Shown: positions 36,941 to 50,490, counted from the first letter of the stretch. The stretch is DNA of 64,000 bases from Eonycteris spelaea (GCA_003508835.1 PUFA01000034.1:6908501-6972500); one strand, 5' to 3'. Numbers and translations are program-made. The notes: generated from the sequence alone by a model not told the origin.

Positions 36941-39729
36941 CACCTAACTACTCAACCCTACATTTCACTACGTGAGCATGGGAGAGAGTACGCAAGGGAA
37001 AAACAAGAGGATAGTATGTCAAAAATAAATTAAAGAAAGTTTTAGAAATAAAAACCAAGCCACTTTCCATAAATGTGTAAAACATTTTACATTAGTAACT
37101 TAAAAACACAAACAATACAAATATATGCTGCTTCAACTCAAATACCAAACTGTGATCATGATAACACTGTCTTGGGGTGGGTGGGCTTCTTTTCTTCTTT
37201 CCAGCTTCTGAATAATATGTAAGTGAATACTTTTTTTTTTTTTCTTTCTCAGAAATACAATTCTGGTCTAGTGAATCTGTTACCTCTTTACATTAACTTT
37301 ATTTTTTGGTTGTAGAAAATACCTAAGGACTGCCACTTTTTTTTTTTTTTTTTGAGATTGTGGTCTAATTTGAGATTGTATTGAGTTAGACAAGATTGAA
37401 ATTCCTCCATAAACAGCCACTTATACGTTTTTACAACAATCTTGGCTACGTAGCATTCACAATTATACAAATTAAACAATTCTTTAATAGCAAACATCAA
37501 GCTCAAGGTACATGGAAGAACAAACTGTTATGAATGTAACCATTAAATTATCATTAACATACACTGTGATGCTTGTACAGCATGTTGAATAATTCTTCAA
37601 GCATTATTCAATTCCTTTAGTAACTTGTAATGGTAGTTAATTTTGGCTGAAAAACTATCCCCTTTCTTGATTTTATTCTTAGAATATTTATGAATATCTC
37701 ATCTTTTACTGTTACTATTCTCCTCAACAATATAACATTATTATGATGGTAAGTTTATATTGAGTATATCTGATATTTAAAATAATGTAACACAAGTATA
37801 CATAAAATTTGACTTCTATGACTGATCTAACTGTAGGTCAATTAATTTCATTCTGGTTGGTGCAAGAATTTTCCACAAAGGCTATGATGTTTATATGTTG
37901 CTAAGCTACAAGACGAAGATGTTAGCTTGATCATATTTATACAATAGAGTATATTCCACTAACTCGGTTTCTGAACAAATGAGTACAAATTGACAATAAT
38001 CTAAAAATTTTTTTGAATTGAACATTAAAGGCTATATGGAAATATTATATAGAAACACAAAACAAACAAAAAACTTTAACAGTTACTAAATGTGCTATTA
38101 TTAAAGTAATACTATACATATATTGCAGATTTCAAATGAAAATACTTTATAATTCATTTTCATAACTTCCCTCTAATACAGAAGAGTAAGCATTCACTTT
38201 TGTATAATGTGAATTTTTAATAACTGGTCCAGTCTGGTCCAAAAAAACAGAAATTTATTACCTATAGTTATTTTGTATTTATTTTTATTTTTTATATTTG
38301 CTGGTGACAAGCCATTTTCCAAGCAGATCATCCACTTCAACATAGAAATACAAAGAATTACTACAAAATCACAATATGATACTACATCTTATTATAAAGT
38401 TGCCAACATAGGTGAACCATCAAGACTACTAGTTATGTTACTCTATCAGTCAAGTTATTAAGAGGATAGCCCATGAATTTCACTAGGATATTTTTTTTGC
38501 TGAAAATCTTTCATTTAAGGCAAAGTCAATACTTAGTCCAGCAGGAATAATTTGTATCAGCTACATGTTGAACTTCTTAAACACTGGACAAATTAGAAGA
38601 GTGATAACCTTTAAAAGTAAAAGACATAGATAATCTGACAGATGTAGCAAGATGCAGGGTAATCAAGATGCCTCCACAGTGAAGTAAAATATTTTAATGG
38701 AAGTACAATAATTGATCAAAGAGACATTCAGGCCTCATGGGTCTGGACTGAGGCTATCCCAAGTCCTTAAATCTGCCATAAAGCCCTAATGGACACCCAG
38801 GGGGACACTTCTGACAATTTATTTCAGTTTAAGTGAATTCTGGGACCTTAAATTACCAGAGAGAATGTAGTCACTCTTTGGATTTGCTTGCAGTTTCTGT
38901 TTCTGATTACTTTGTGGATTAAATTAAAATTTTTCATTATTATTTCTTGATAAGCAACAAATAATTAAAACATGTCATTGAATAGCTTGACCTATAAGTG
39001 AAGCTCATTTGCTGGAAGGATCTGAGTTTTATCATTTATAAACATTTATAATCCTCTCTCATTGCTTACTCAAACACTAGTTCAAAACATCCTTTATGCT
39101 AGTAAAAGTTTCATCCCTTTTTCACAAAATTATATTACTCATATAATAGTGATGCTAACACATTATGTAAACCAATCACAAATTTATGCTAACCTACTGG
39201 CATCAGAACAGAATCTGTTAACTTTCAGAGATCCTTGTGAAATGACTCCTTTTTTTCTCAGGTAACAGCAAAATGACTGTGGAAAGGAGTCAGTTTATTG
39301 CCTTGTATAATGTGAACTTTCTCCAAATAGCTCATTCACGTATGCAATGGTTTTGAATCTCACTATACCCGCCATCTGGAATAGAGCAGCCATTGATTTT
39401 ATTCTGCTAGCTAAACATGGAGGAGTATAATTTTGAAAAGAAAAAAGAAAAGAAAAATGAAATCAGGATCCTAAAGTCCATATATTTTAGGCATTTTAGG
39501 TTTAAAAAATACATTGTGCTAATACTGACTGACCCCTCCCCACCTCAAATTTGTTTTCAGTAAGTATCCAGGTCATTGAAAATAATTTGTTAAATACCTT
39601 CAGCTGAGTACTTCTATAACTCCTTCCTCCTCTGTAAAATTTGACTAGATATAAAAATAGGAAAATTAAAACTCTATCATAATGAAGACCCCTTGAAAAT
39701 CACTCCTGGTTTTCAAATATGAATACTCA
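36941..39729. other. Long AT-rich intergenic stretch with poly-T runs
   Basis: T-runs lie at about 37230-37243 and 37337-37353. The DNA after the second run (37.35-38.70 kb) is non-repetitive, and a 72-codon minus frame (37288-37506) reads into it. An antisense 3' UTR of a retroposed mRNA would look like this, but no coding homology or target-site duplication was found, so it stays unassigned. Confidence 0.35.
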
Positions 39730-41950
39730 TACTTTTAATTCATTTTTATCAAATTATAAATTTTATACAACAAGATTTGCCCATTTTAAATGCTTTATTT
39801 GATGAGTTTTAATGAATATGAATAGTTTTATCATCACTCTTAAAATCAAGAGATAGGGGATTTATATCACCCCCTAATGGTCCCTCAAACTCAGTTGAAA
39901 TAAATTTTCTTCCCTCAGTCCCAGCCCCTGGAAAACACTTTGTGTTTTCAGTCACTAAAATTTTTACTATCTATATAACTAACTACATATAAACTAAATC
40001 ATGGATTATATGTGTCTGTATTCTTTCACTTAGCATAAAATTTGATCTTGGTACTTTATCTAATGTAGACAACCCCCACATTTTTATTGTAGTATTTAGA
40101 CTATCACATATATTGTAATTACCAGTATGATGTGTGTGTTTTCTATTTATTCCATTCATTCCTTGTTATCTTTTTCTCCATTTCTGCCTTTTAGATCAAT
40201 TATTTATAGTTTTGTCTCGGCTTTAGCATTCTCAGTGGTTTCTCTTTGTTTTATTCTGTAGTTGTTCCAGGTTTACAATGACATCTTTAACTTATCCAGC
40301 CTCTATTTTAATGTAATTCTACTTAATGTAGAATATAACACCACACAACAGTATATTCTCATTTTCTCCTACTCTTTCGGCATGTTATAAAACTCATAAC
40401 ACAATGTTATTATATTTGCTTTAAACAGTCATTTATCTTTTCAAGAGCTGAAGAGCAAAATCTGTTATATTTATTTATTTGCCATTCATACTATCCATTA
40501 TTTATTTATTTTTGTAGATCTGCAGTATTTAGGAAATTAAAAAAAAATTGTAGTACAAATCTACTGATGATGAATTCTCTTAGCTTTTTGTGTTCTTCAG
40601 TTATATTTTCCCCCTTTATGTTTGGGATATATATTTTCTAAGTATAGAATTCTGAATCAACAGTATTTTTTATGTTTTTTAAAAATGTGGTTCTATTTTT
40701 CTGGCCTCTATATTTGATAAAAGATCAGCCAACATTCTTATCTTTGTTTTTCTTAATATAATGTGTCTTATTTCTCCAACAGCTTTTAAGAATTTTCCTT
40801 TGCTACTTAATTTAATAATTAGAGAACTTGGAGTGATTTTTTTCATTTTGCATGGTGTGCATTGAGCATACTGTTATTATCAGGGTTTTACATTTCTTAT
40901 TAAATTGGAAAACTCTAAGCCATTATTTCTTCAATTTTTTTTTTTTTTTTTTTTTTTTATGACAGATCCTTCAGACTCCTTTCAGGGATTCAAATTATAA
41001 GTACTTTTGACCAGTCAGTATATTTCTTCAGGTTTTGGGGGGCTCTATTCTTTTTGCTGTTATTATTGTTACTGTATGTCTGTTTTTAAGTGTTTTTCTT
41101 TTCTGTGCTTCATATGGAAAGTTTTGATTTATGTATTTTTTAAGACTGCTGATTTTATTTTTCTTCTGCAATGACTAATATACATTTAGCATATTTTTAA
41201 TTGCAGATATTGTGTTATTCATCTGTAGGTGTTTCATTTGATTTTTTGAATATCTATTCCATTTGTCTTCATCAAATTTAAGTTTTTCTTTACACCTTTG
41301 AGTATGCTTATAGCATAGAATAAATTTTTAAGTTCGTTATCTACTAATTCGGTCATTTCTGTATTTTTTTTTTTTTTGAAATTTCTCCTATTGTTTTTCA
41401 TTCATTAGAAGAGTATTGGATTTTGTTCTGGTGCTTTATTAAATACCTAAGTTATCACTTTGAAACTTTTGAGGCTAGCTTTTGTTTCTGGGACAATTTA
41501 GCTCCACTACTAAGGCAGAGTACTTAATATTTTCTAGGTACATTACCTAATGTCCTGTATACACATGAGTAACTTCCACTTTGCCTGGCAGAAACGCCAA
41601 ACAGTCCCAGGCCTGTGTGAGTTCTGGGAAAGTTTTCGGGCAATGTTCCTTTGGCGGTTCTTTCTTAGTCTTTGGTAGATTTCTTCTCATTCGTGCACAG
41701 ATTATTTCTCAGACAAAGAGCCAAAACTCGCTTTTTTTTCTACATGCAGCTCTTTCTTTTTACATACTCTGTCTCACATAACCTAGCCTCCTTTTGCCTT
41801 TCGAACTCTTATTTCTGTCTTCTTAACACATTAAGACTACCTGGCTCTGTTTGATTAGCCCATTGACCTGGAAACTGTCTTCAGGTTATACGCTAGAACA
41901 ATCATAGAGCTATTTTTCTTGCTTTTCCTTTTCTTAGTTATTGCAATTCT
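39730..41950 (-). mobile_element. HAL1/L1M element, antisense
   Basis: 39.73-40.09 kb is antisense old L1 3' UTR (tgatgagttttaatgaatat, ttagcataaaatttgat). 40.13-41.46 kb is the AT-rich ORF1-like coiled-coil region of HAL1 in antisense (taagccattatttcttcaat at about 40916, tgtttcatttgattttttga at about 41230). 41.50-41.95 kb looks like the upstream part. HAL1 is an L1 derivative carrying ORF1 but no ORF2 reverse transcriptase. Frames are destroyed and the T-runs are expansions. Confidence 0.6.
40935..40958. repeat. Poly-T run (24 nt)
   Basis: Homopolymer inside the antisense HAL1 element. Confidence 0.95.
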
Positions 41951-42579
41951 TCCCTCCCTTTTTTGTAATGTCTAAAATATGGCATTTCATATATTTTATT
42001 TATTTTCGTGTTTGCTTATGGTGGGAGTGCAGCTCTGTTAGCAGTTATTCCTTCTTTGGCAGAGTGAAAGTACCACATAATCCTTTAAAATACAGATTCC
42101 TAATCCACCAAGATGGAGGCTGAAACAAAAACAGAATATTTGACATAGATGCAGAGATGGAAAAATTAGTAGGGTAGGGTTAGGAGTCACATCTCCATGC
42201 CATTGTCCACTACTGCAGATGCTCTTAGTGCCATCTCATCGTTTACTATAATAGCCCACCTACAATAATGTCAGATCTCTGACAAACACCTTTCTATACA
42301 ACATGGTCAAGAACCAAAATGTTTGTACAAATCTCTGAATAACAGACTATTTGTAGCAGGAGTCACAAAATTCATGTGTGTATTTGACTCTTAATCAGAG
42401 CTTTATAGTTCCTCACTCAAAGAGTCTTTTGTCTTTTTTGCTAATTTATAACCTATTTAGTTTTCTTTTCTTCAAGCTCGTGGCAAGTTAAAGAATGAGA
42501 TTTCCATGAAAATGTTTGTGAAAGAAACCCCAAGTGTAAAGAAAGAAACATCATTTTAATCTTAATGATGAACAATTTT
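41951..42579. other. Intergenic DNA
   Basis: No gene or named repeat. A 60-codon frame at 41941-42123 is unsupported. Confidence 0.4.
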
Positions 42580-42584
42580 TATCA

Positions 42585-42835
42585 TTTGTTTAGGGGCTAT
42601 ATTGTGTTAAGCACTTTTAGGCATATTCTACTTTATATTTCAATAATTAATGTATAAAATTTATTCAATTTTTTGAAAATTACCATAACTAAATTGTAAT
42701 ATCCCTTTTAATGAATGAGAAAATAAACTCTGGTGAATTAAGTAACTAGACCTAACTGATACAGCCAATAAATGATAGATCATGGTCAAGAAGTTACATT
42801 CTTCTGAGTCCATAGTTTATGTTTTTGAATCCTGT
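42585..42835 (-). mobile_element. MIR SINE, antisense, badly decayed
   Basis: gtgttaagcacttttaggc, then tgaatgagaaaataaactct and tgatacagccaataaatgat follow reversed MIR order, with an AT-rich insertion in the middle. Confidence 0.5.
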
Positions 42836-43479
42836 ACTAGTTGATATTATAAATCAGAAAGCTTAGGTAATGCGCCTACAGTCATATATCTGGTACTCTG
42901 CATAGTAAGAATTTGAAACTTTGCCTACTTGATTACAAATATGCTGCTAGTACCATTAAATTATACTATCATCTATTTAGCTATAAAGACATGTGATCAT
43001 TTATCAACAATAGGAGACGATTAATAAAATTCTGCATTATAGTTCTAGCTACATTTCTATGATAAGCTCAAAGGAAATTATTTCAATAAATTATTTTAAT
43101 TTTATGTCAACTAGAAGCAATTATAATTCTGATTTTACCCCAAATATCCTTGGAAACATATGAAAAACAAATTATTTAAAAAAAAAACAACAACAACAGG
43201 TACCATGAGAGGAGTTAAAATGAACATCAGAGTAAATTTAAGTTTTAAAAGATCAAAGAGGTCTTTTAGCACTTCTAAATGTATTTTAATACCCAAAATA
43301 ATTCTTACCTGATTTTTAGCTACAACTACTTTTTTACTTAGGTATTGTTTTACATTAAAAATGCTACTAGTTCAAATGTTGCTAAATTGTTTTAAAATAT
43401 AAAAATTACTCTAAAAACTAATAAGATGCAATTCTGTTATCTGTAAGAAACTCACTCTAATTATAAAGATTCTGATAAG
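42836..43479. other. AT-rich intergenic DNA
   Basis: 42840-42920 may be a second MIR scrap. Otherwise nothing is recognised. Confidence 0.35.
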
Positions 43480-44267
43480 TTAAAAGGATGAAGAAAGGTA
43501 TATCATGATCAAACTAATTAAAAGAAAGCTGAAATAGCTATTTTAACTTTAGACCAAGAAAACAAAACAAAACAAAAAAACTTCTGATCAAAAATTACCA
43601 GGGATAAAGAGAGATATTCCAGAATTTAAACAGGTTTGATTTTCCAATAAGACATATGTTCCTAAATGTGTATTATCTAACAAAAGAGAATCAAAATACA
43701 TGAGGCAAAAAGTGTCAGAATCTATAATATCAAAACCAAAGACATAATAAGAAATGAAAACTACAGATTAATATCTCACATGAATGTAGATGCAAAAATC
43801 TTCAATAAAATATTAGCAAATATAGCAAAAATAGTTATACACCATGAAGAAATAGAATTTAGTCTCAGTATGTGAGTCAGATTCAACTTTCAAACAACTA
43901 CCAATATAATCCATCACATCAACATGCTAACAGATAAAAATCACATGATCACATCGATAGATGCTGAAAAAGGATCTGACAAAAACTAATACCCACTTGT
44001 CACACACATACACATGCGTGTGCGTGTGCACACACACACATACACACACAAACCAAACAAAAACTCCCTTAGCCGACTTAGGGATAGAGGAGAACCTTCT
44101 CAAGTGATAAAGAACATCTACAAAAAGCTTATATCTGACATCATACTTAATGATTAGAGACTGACCAATTTCTCTCTAATATGGTAAAACAAGGCAAGAA
44201 CCCCATGTATTCATTATTGTATTGAAAGGCCTCAGTAGTGAAATAAGACAAGAAAAAAAAATTAAAG
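43480..44267 (+). mobile_element. L1 ORF2 fragment, sense (5' piece)
   Basis: Decayed text from L1 ORF1/ORF2, with the reverse-transcriptase region clear at 43.74-44.27 kb: aactacagattaatatctca, gatgcaaaaatcttcaataa, caacatgctaacagataaaa, then aaagcttatatctgacatca and gaaataagacaagaaaaaaa. It stops at the MLT2-like LTR. Frames are broken. Confidence 0.8.
44001..44050. repeat. 50-bp perfectly alternating purine-pyrimidine tract
   Basis: CA/TA/TG/CG dinucleotides with no break in alternation over 50 bases. A central cacatgcgtgtgcgtgtgca block makes it partly self-complementary. It is a strong candidate for left-handed (Z) DNA and slippage. Confidence 0.9.
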
Positions 44268-44780
44268 TGTATGGTTAATTTATGTGTCAGCTTGACTAGG
44301 CAATAGAATACCCAGATATTTGATAAAATGTTATTCTACTTATTTCTGTGAGGGTGTATTTTGATAAGGTTAACAGTTAAATCATTCGCCTAAGTTGGAC
44401 AGATTACTCTATATAATGGCATGGACTTTATCCAAGCAGTTTATGGCCTGAATAGAACAAAAATGTTTACCGTCCTCTGATATAAGAGAATTCTTCCTGT
44501 CTGGTTGCCTTCAATTGAGACATTGGCTTTTTCCTACCTTTGCATTCTAAATGAAACATGGGCTCTTTCTGGATGTTGAGCTTCCTGGCTTTCATATGGA
44601 AACACACCATTGGCTCTTCCAATTCTCAAGTCTTCAGATTCAAATTAGAACTGACCATTGACTTTCCTAGGTCTCCATCTTGTTGACTCACCCAACAGAT
44701 CTTGAGACTTGCCAGCCTCTGTAATTGTGGGAGATAATTATTTATAAGTTCTCTCTCTTTATCTCCTTTAAGACTTACTA
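44268..44780 (+). mobile_element. MLT2-type LTR (ERVL) inserted between L1 pieces
   Basis: Ordered landmarks: tggttaatttatgtgtcagc, ttgactaggcaatagaatac, tttctgtgagggtgtatttt, gcctgaatagaacaaaaatg, and near the end gacttgccagcctctgtaat and ctctctctttatctcc. No internal proviral sequence, so a solo LTR. The subfamily name is uncertain. Confidence 0.7.
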
Positions 44781-44814
44781 AACTTACTTCAAGAGATGTG
44801 GTATCAGTGATAAA

Positions 44815-44977
44815 CTAGAAACATACATCAATGAAACAGAATGGAGGGCCCAGAAATAGACTCATTCTTACATAGGCAACTGATCTTGGCAAAGGTGCAA
44901 AAGCAATTTAATTGAGAAAGAACACTCTTTTCAACAAAACATGCTGGAACTCGTGAACATCTGTATGCTGAGAAAGA

Positions 44978-45035
<58 letters not shown>

Positions 45036-45310
45036 AAGAAGAAAGAGAAAGAAAGAGAAAGAAAGAAGAAAGAAAGAAAGAAGAAAGAAAGAAAAGAAAA
45101 AGAAAGAAAGAAGAAAGAAAGAAGAAGAAGAAAAGAAGGAAGGAAGGAAGGAAGGAAGGAAGGAAGGAAGGAAGGAAGGAAGGAAGAGCCCTTATATAAA
45201 AATTAAGTCAAAATGGATCACAGATCTAAACTTTAAAACTTTTAGAAAAATAAATCTGAGAAAATATATCTGACCTTAATTTTGACCATCAAAACAACAA
45301 TAATCTTAGA
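44815..45310 (+). mobile_element. L1 ORF2 fragment, sense (3' piece)
   Basis: catcaatgaaacagaatgg and cccagaaatagactcattc, then tcaacaaaacatgctggaac, and after the purine tract aaaatggatcacagatctaa and atctgagaaaatatatctga. All are ORF2 C-terminal text in sense order. About half a kilobase of L1 consensus is missing between this and the piece before the LTR. Confidence 0.8.
44970..45188 (+). repeat. 219-bp uninterrupted purine tract
   Basis: Every base from 44970 to 45188 is A or G: a (GA)n block, then mixed GAAA/GAA units, then a (GGAA)n block. It splits the L1 ORF2 remnant. The 110-codon Arg/Lys/Glu-rich frame across it is a translation of the repeat, not a protein. Confidence 0.97.
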
Positions 45311-48300
45311 AATGACTCAGCCAAGAGGGGTGTAAGGAGATATGACTACTATATATAATACATCCTGAATGGCATCCTAGAACAGAAAAATCAACAATTT
45401 AGGAATTTTAATAAAATATAATCTGTAATTAATAATAACATCAATATTGGTTCATTATTTATGATGAATGTATCATAATAGTGTAAGATATTAATAATAG
45501 GGGAACAGGATGTCAGGTATATACAAACTCTATACTATCTCCATTACTTTCTTATAAATCTAAAATTAGTCTAAAATTTAAAACAATTAATCAAAAAAAC
45601 AACTTTAAAAGAAATGATTACATTTACATTACATATTGAAATAGTACTCTAGGATGTCTGTCTCCTTGCAAGGACAGGCCCCTGAAATCAGCTGCTTAGG
45701 AAAAATCTTGGAGAGTGTGTTTTCTGTTCAGACTGATGCTGATGAGTGTTTATGCTTCTCTTTTTTTCACAGCTCTTTCTTTTATAAATTCTTCAGGAGA
45801 AAGAAATAAATATATATTGTTTTGACTTTAACTGAATGTTTTAACATCTACTAACCTCTATTTTAGGAAAGGTGCTAAGTTCAAGGAGAAAAGCAGAAGG
45901 GGAAATGGAGTGGTTTTGGAGCTATTTTGATGAAGAGAAGGGCAATCAAATTCTTAATAGTCTGTCTAAATAAAAAAGTCAATATGAACCATAAAATGTT
46001 ATGCTCACAAACCCACGAGGTGTCTACAATCCTTATAAAGCCTCTGCCAATTTCATTTACAACTTCATTTATTTAAAGCTTAGAGATCTTAAGGGAAAAT
46101 TTATAAGTTGATTTATAAAGCAACACATTTATGTGTACTTCTTTATTTTTATAAAAGTTCAACAAGATACTTTTTATTAATGGAAACTAGATACATATGA
46201 AAGGGATTCGAATTTTTTTAAATGTAATCATATTTTCTGATACCCATCTCATCACTAAAAAAGAGTCACATCTATACTTATTAACAAGATAGGTAGTAAT
46301 CTGAGATTCTTTGACCTAAAAAAGATTTACTTCTGAATTTTGTAAATTACATTATCAAGGCCATGGAAGTTTATGGCCAAGCCCAAAGTTTCAGATCATA
46401 TATATGTACATTCACCTAGTTTGGTTTCATCATTCCTTTTCAAAGAAGGAAAGAAAGGAAAAGTAATTATACACAAAGCTAAATATTTGCATATTGTAAG
46501 ATATATGCGGTGTCTTTGTCTCAAAGTGCTAGCCTGTTTTATGCTAATACGTGCCTCAGCATAGCTCCTTAAAATGAATCATTGTAAACATCAAACTGTG
46601 GGCGTTGAAAGTACTCTTTTCAACTTCCATAAAAACAAACAAACAAAAAGTTTCTTTATATTGTTGGCAAACAGATAAAGAAATACTAAAATAGCTCCAG
46701 AAGCTAAAACAACATATTGTGAAAATTTTAAATAATAATTTTCTTATATTTTTTTAATGAAAATAAAATTCTCTCCGAGGATCACTAACAACAGGAAGAG
46801 ATATTCCATAATTTTGAATGATATACTTAAGAAATGGTTAAAGCAACTACTGGTCTTATGTAAGTTCTAGAATTTGGCTCCCTTATGAGACGATTCAGTT
46901 TTTATTGTAAGAATTGAGCAAAATAGAATCTAAAATTAGAAGTGCTCTTTTTAAACAATGATACAGATGAATTTTAAACATTAATTTGAAAAATCAAATT
47001 TTTTCCAGCTTTTTTTCCCCAACTGGCTTTATTTCCATTTTATTTGGTATCTTTTTCTTCCTCTGAATCTAAGAAATCACTAACACCTTTCTTGCCTTTT
47101 ATATTATAAATATCTCCATGTTCCTTATCTGTATACTTTCATGTTCCACCTAAGCAGAGTAATTATAGTTCCTTGTGTTTTTGAGAAGATATAATGTGTC
47201 CGTGGTAGGAGTTAGGAAGGTCCATTTTGATCTTCGGTTAGAACAATGCATTTCCTGCTGAGATTTACCTGAGTATGTTACCTGTGTGTCATAATCAATA
47301 TAAGTATGTCTTTTTGATGCTGCCCTGGTCAACATTACTTTGTTATGTCTTTGAAAAGTTTCCCCCCCCCCTTAAAAACACATATGTATTCCATCATACT
47401 ATACTTTTATAAATAACATGTATATGTGTGTGTGTCCTGTGTTATGCATATAAATGTGTGTATATGTGCATCTGTGCGTGTGCTGACTTAAGCTTTTGGC
47501 TATTGAGAGTTCTCATGGTCAATTACATTATACATTCTTGTGCATCTTATAATATTTTAATATTTGTATTATACTGTTTTTGGCTGATGACTATTACAAT
47601 ACTACACAGGCTCTTAGCTGATTAAGTTCTCTGTTACTATTTCATCCTGATTGTTTTGACTATATTATCAGATTAAATCTTATCAACTTAAACTTATCCA
47701 ATTGCACACTTTGAGCATATGCAGTTTGATGTATGTCAACAGAATCTCGATAAGCTTAAAGTGGTTGTGGATGGATTCAGGAGGTGAGCATCAGGGAAAT
47801 GAAATTCTGTGATAAAGAAAACGTTATTTTGCTTTGTGTGGTAGTCACAAAACTCATTATACACATGCTTTAAGGTCTGAGTAATAAATAAAATAAATAA
47901 CAAACAAAAACAAAAAATATAGACATCATAGAAAATTCAGGATCAATGGAAGCTCTTGGGCATTATTAAGGGTACCATAAATACCATGAAGTCCAGGATT
48001 ACTAAGAGCAAATTGTAAGGAAGATGGTTGGAAGAAACCATAAGCAAGCATGTTATGACCACTGAGGAGCTAAAGAGAACAAAAGAGCAATGATGAACAT
48101 TAAATCACGCAAATGCATTTATATAGAGAATATGTATTATGTCCTCCATGACCAAAAACTCATCGTCCACTACAATCATCTAAAGACATTTCAGTTCCTT
48201 GGGATTTGATTTGGTGGCCAATGAATAGAACCTAGTAATAAAGTGCTTTGTGTCATATTTAGCTCTAGGTACTTTTTGAGGTTTCAAAATGAGAATTCAC

Positions 48301-50384
48301 TAATATTAGAGTCAGTGAGCTCACAAAGTAACGTTTCTACTGATGTGAGGGATAAACCACTGGACAATGGATGCCATGCTTTAAGTTCTTATGCTCTAAA
48401 CACTACTAAAGAACACTACCAAATAAGACCACTGATTATGAGATCAGTTGGGGTTTTAAAAAACTCAACAACTCTGCATAGTTAATGACGATGGCCAACT
48501 GTACCAAGCACTAGGAAAGGAAATTTTTGCCTTATACTTTCTTTCTTGTGGCTAAATGCAAGAGATGGATTTGTAATGAAAATAGAGCTTTCTTCCTGTA
48601 GCATTAAGTTACCTATGGACACATAATGTCATAAAAGAAAACACCAGTGCAAACACTCCATATATATCTGTCATTTGGTATCCACAGAACAGTTTATGTG
48701 GGGATTTCAAACACAGATGCATATATATCATTGATTAGTGAAGTGACAATGACTAAGACCGTATGCCTATGTGGTATGAGTGTCAGACCACAGTCAAATA
48801 TGGGAAAGGGAGGCCATTTGTAGCCATGCCACAATCTGGGCCTACTGCTGCCTTTTCTAATATTTTCTTGAGCAGCTAAATACCTGATTTGTACATTTGA
48901 TCTTTAGATTTCCAAGTTCTGATGCAAATTTATACAGACACATAAAGTTCAACAAAACAAATCTTTAATTCAGATTTGCTCCTGAATCTGTCAGTTTTCA
49001 AACTTTAAATATTTGCATGGACTAAGTTCACTTAAGTATTTACCATTTTGTGGTTTATTGTGCATAAAGCCACAGGAAAAAGTTTTCTGCTGTCATCTAA
49101 ATAAGACTGATTCTTTACACAAGAATTTATTTCCTATCATTTCAGAAGATTAAGACTATAAGTCCTGCTTATCTAGAACAGAGTAGGGATGCTAGGAGGT
49201 GAATATAGTTTGTGTCACTTATTGTTTCTTTAGGAAGGAAGGGACAAAGGGAAGTAGGAAGAGAGGGAGGAAAGAGAGAAGGAAGAAGAGTCACTAAAAC
49301 AGAGAATGTTATTCTGCTGACAGCTCTCAAAGATAATCAGAAGCAAGAGGCCCTTTAGTGTGGTTATATATAACAAATTTCTCTGGAAGGATAAGCAGTG
49401 GGATGGTCCTGGGACTGCAGATTACTTGGCCCCAGGACATAGGTTGTCTGTGCCCAAGCCTCGGATGATCTTACCTCTCTCTGAAAAGGTGACCTTTGTG
49501 ATAGCCCACTTCCACCACCCATGGGCAGGTAATCACATTCACAAGATCACTTTTCCTTTTTCCTGTTTTCAATATTCCCTTAACTTTAAAAAGCCTCAGG
49601 GTACAAACAAAATAAAGTCATTCATTAAAATATTTAGCTGAATGATAGCAACATAATAGTATATTTCATACTGCCTCTTTATCTTGGCAGGACCATTAAT
49701 AAGGCAGGTTTGTTTTATGTCCTGAAGATTAATAAGCTGGGGCTATAGCTGTGTAATACTCAGAGGTGGTTCGCATTTGAAATTGTTTTACTTCTGTTTC
49801 CCTAAAGTAAACGCTGACTGCCTCAAATCTATTTTGAAAAGCAGGCAGAGTAGATGTGAACCAATAAACAAAACAAACAGCTTAAAGTTATAAACAACAT
49901 AAACTAGGGAGCAATCTCTAGGGATACAAGTCAATCAACTGTCTTGAAAGAGCAAAGAGAACAAATGTCTCTTCAGGAATCCAAGAATTAAACCACACTG
50001 GAGCCTTAGTGACGTCTTTCTTTCAAGAGCATCTGTGAGGATCTAGAAACTGAGGAATTAAAGATAGAAGTAACAGGCATAGTGAGATGTGAGATATAAA
50101 GGCCAGTACTACTCTCTGGTACATTAATCTAGTGTTGACTCTGTACCCTGGCTGATGGAAGTCTGCATTGCCTGGAGTTCACTTTGACACCAGGATCTGC
50201 CTTTCCCAATAGCTCATCAGCCTCAGTCAAGAGCAGACTCTGCTACAGGACAAAATTATCATCACAGATAGCATGATTTATTAACACAAAGTGACGCTTG
50301 GGATATAGAGAAAATGGCTGACACTCCTTTGTAATCTTACAATATTTTAAATGTTTTCACTTAACTACCTCAAAAGCTGCATGT
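45311..50384. other. 5-kb AT-rich intergenic stretch
   Basis: No gene, RNA gene or confidently named repeat. Local items: C-run at 47361-47371, TG/TA-rich patch at 47418-47475, purine-rich patch at 49230-49290. Small frames at 46373, 47428, 48243 and 49360 have no recognisable domain. Confidence 0.4.
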
Positions 50385-50490
50385 GTCGATATTATTGTCA
50401 TCCTGTAAATGAGGATCTGAGGCTCAGAGAACTAAAGGGGCTCGTCCACAGCAGAGACAGCAGCTGAGGGAGTCAGATCTGGAATATGAG
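50385..50490 (-). mobile_element. MIR SINE, antisense
   Basis: cctgtaaatgaggatctgag, gctcagagaactaaaggggc and agcagctgagggagtcagat are reversed MIR core to head. Confidence 0.7.

Noticed and set aside
44941..45273. 110-codon Arg/Lys/Glu-rich frame resembling a charged coiled-coil protein
   Set aside because: Direct translation of the purine microsatellite plus L1 flanks.
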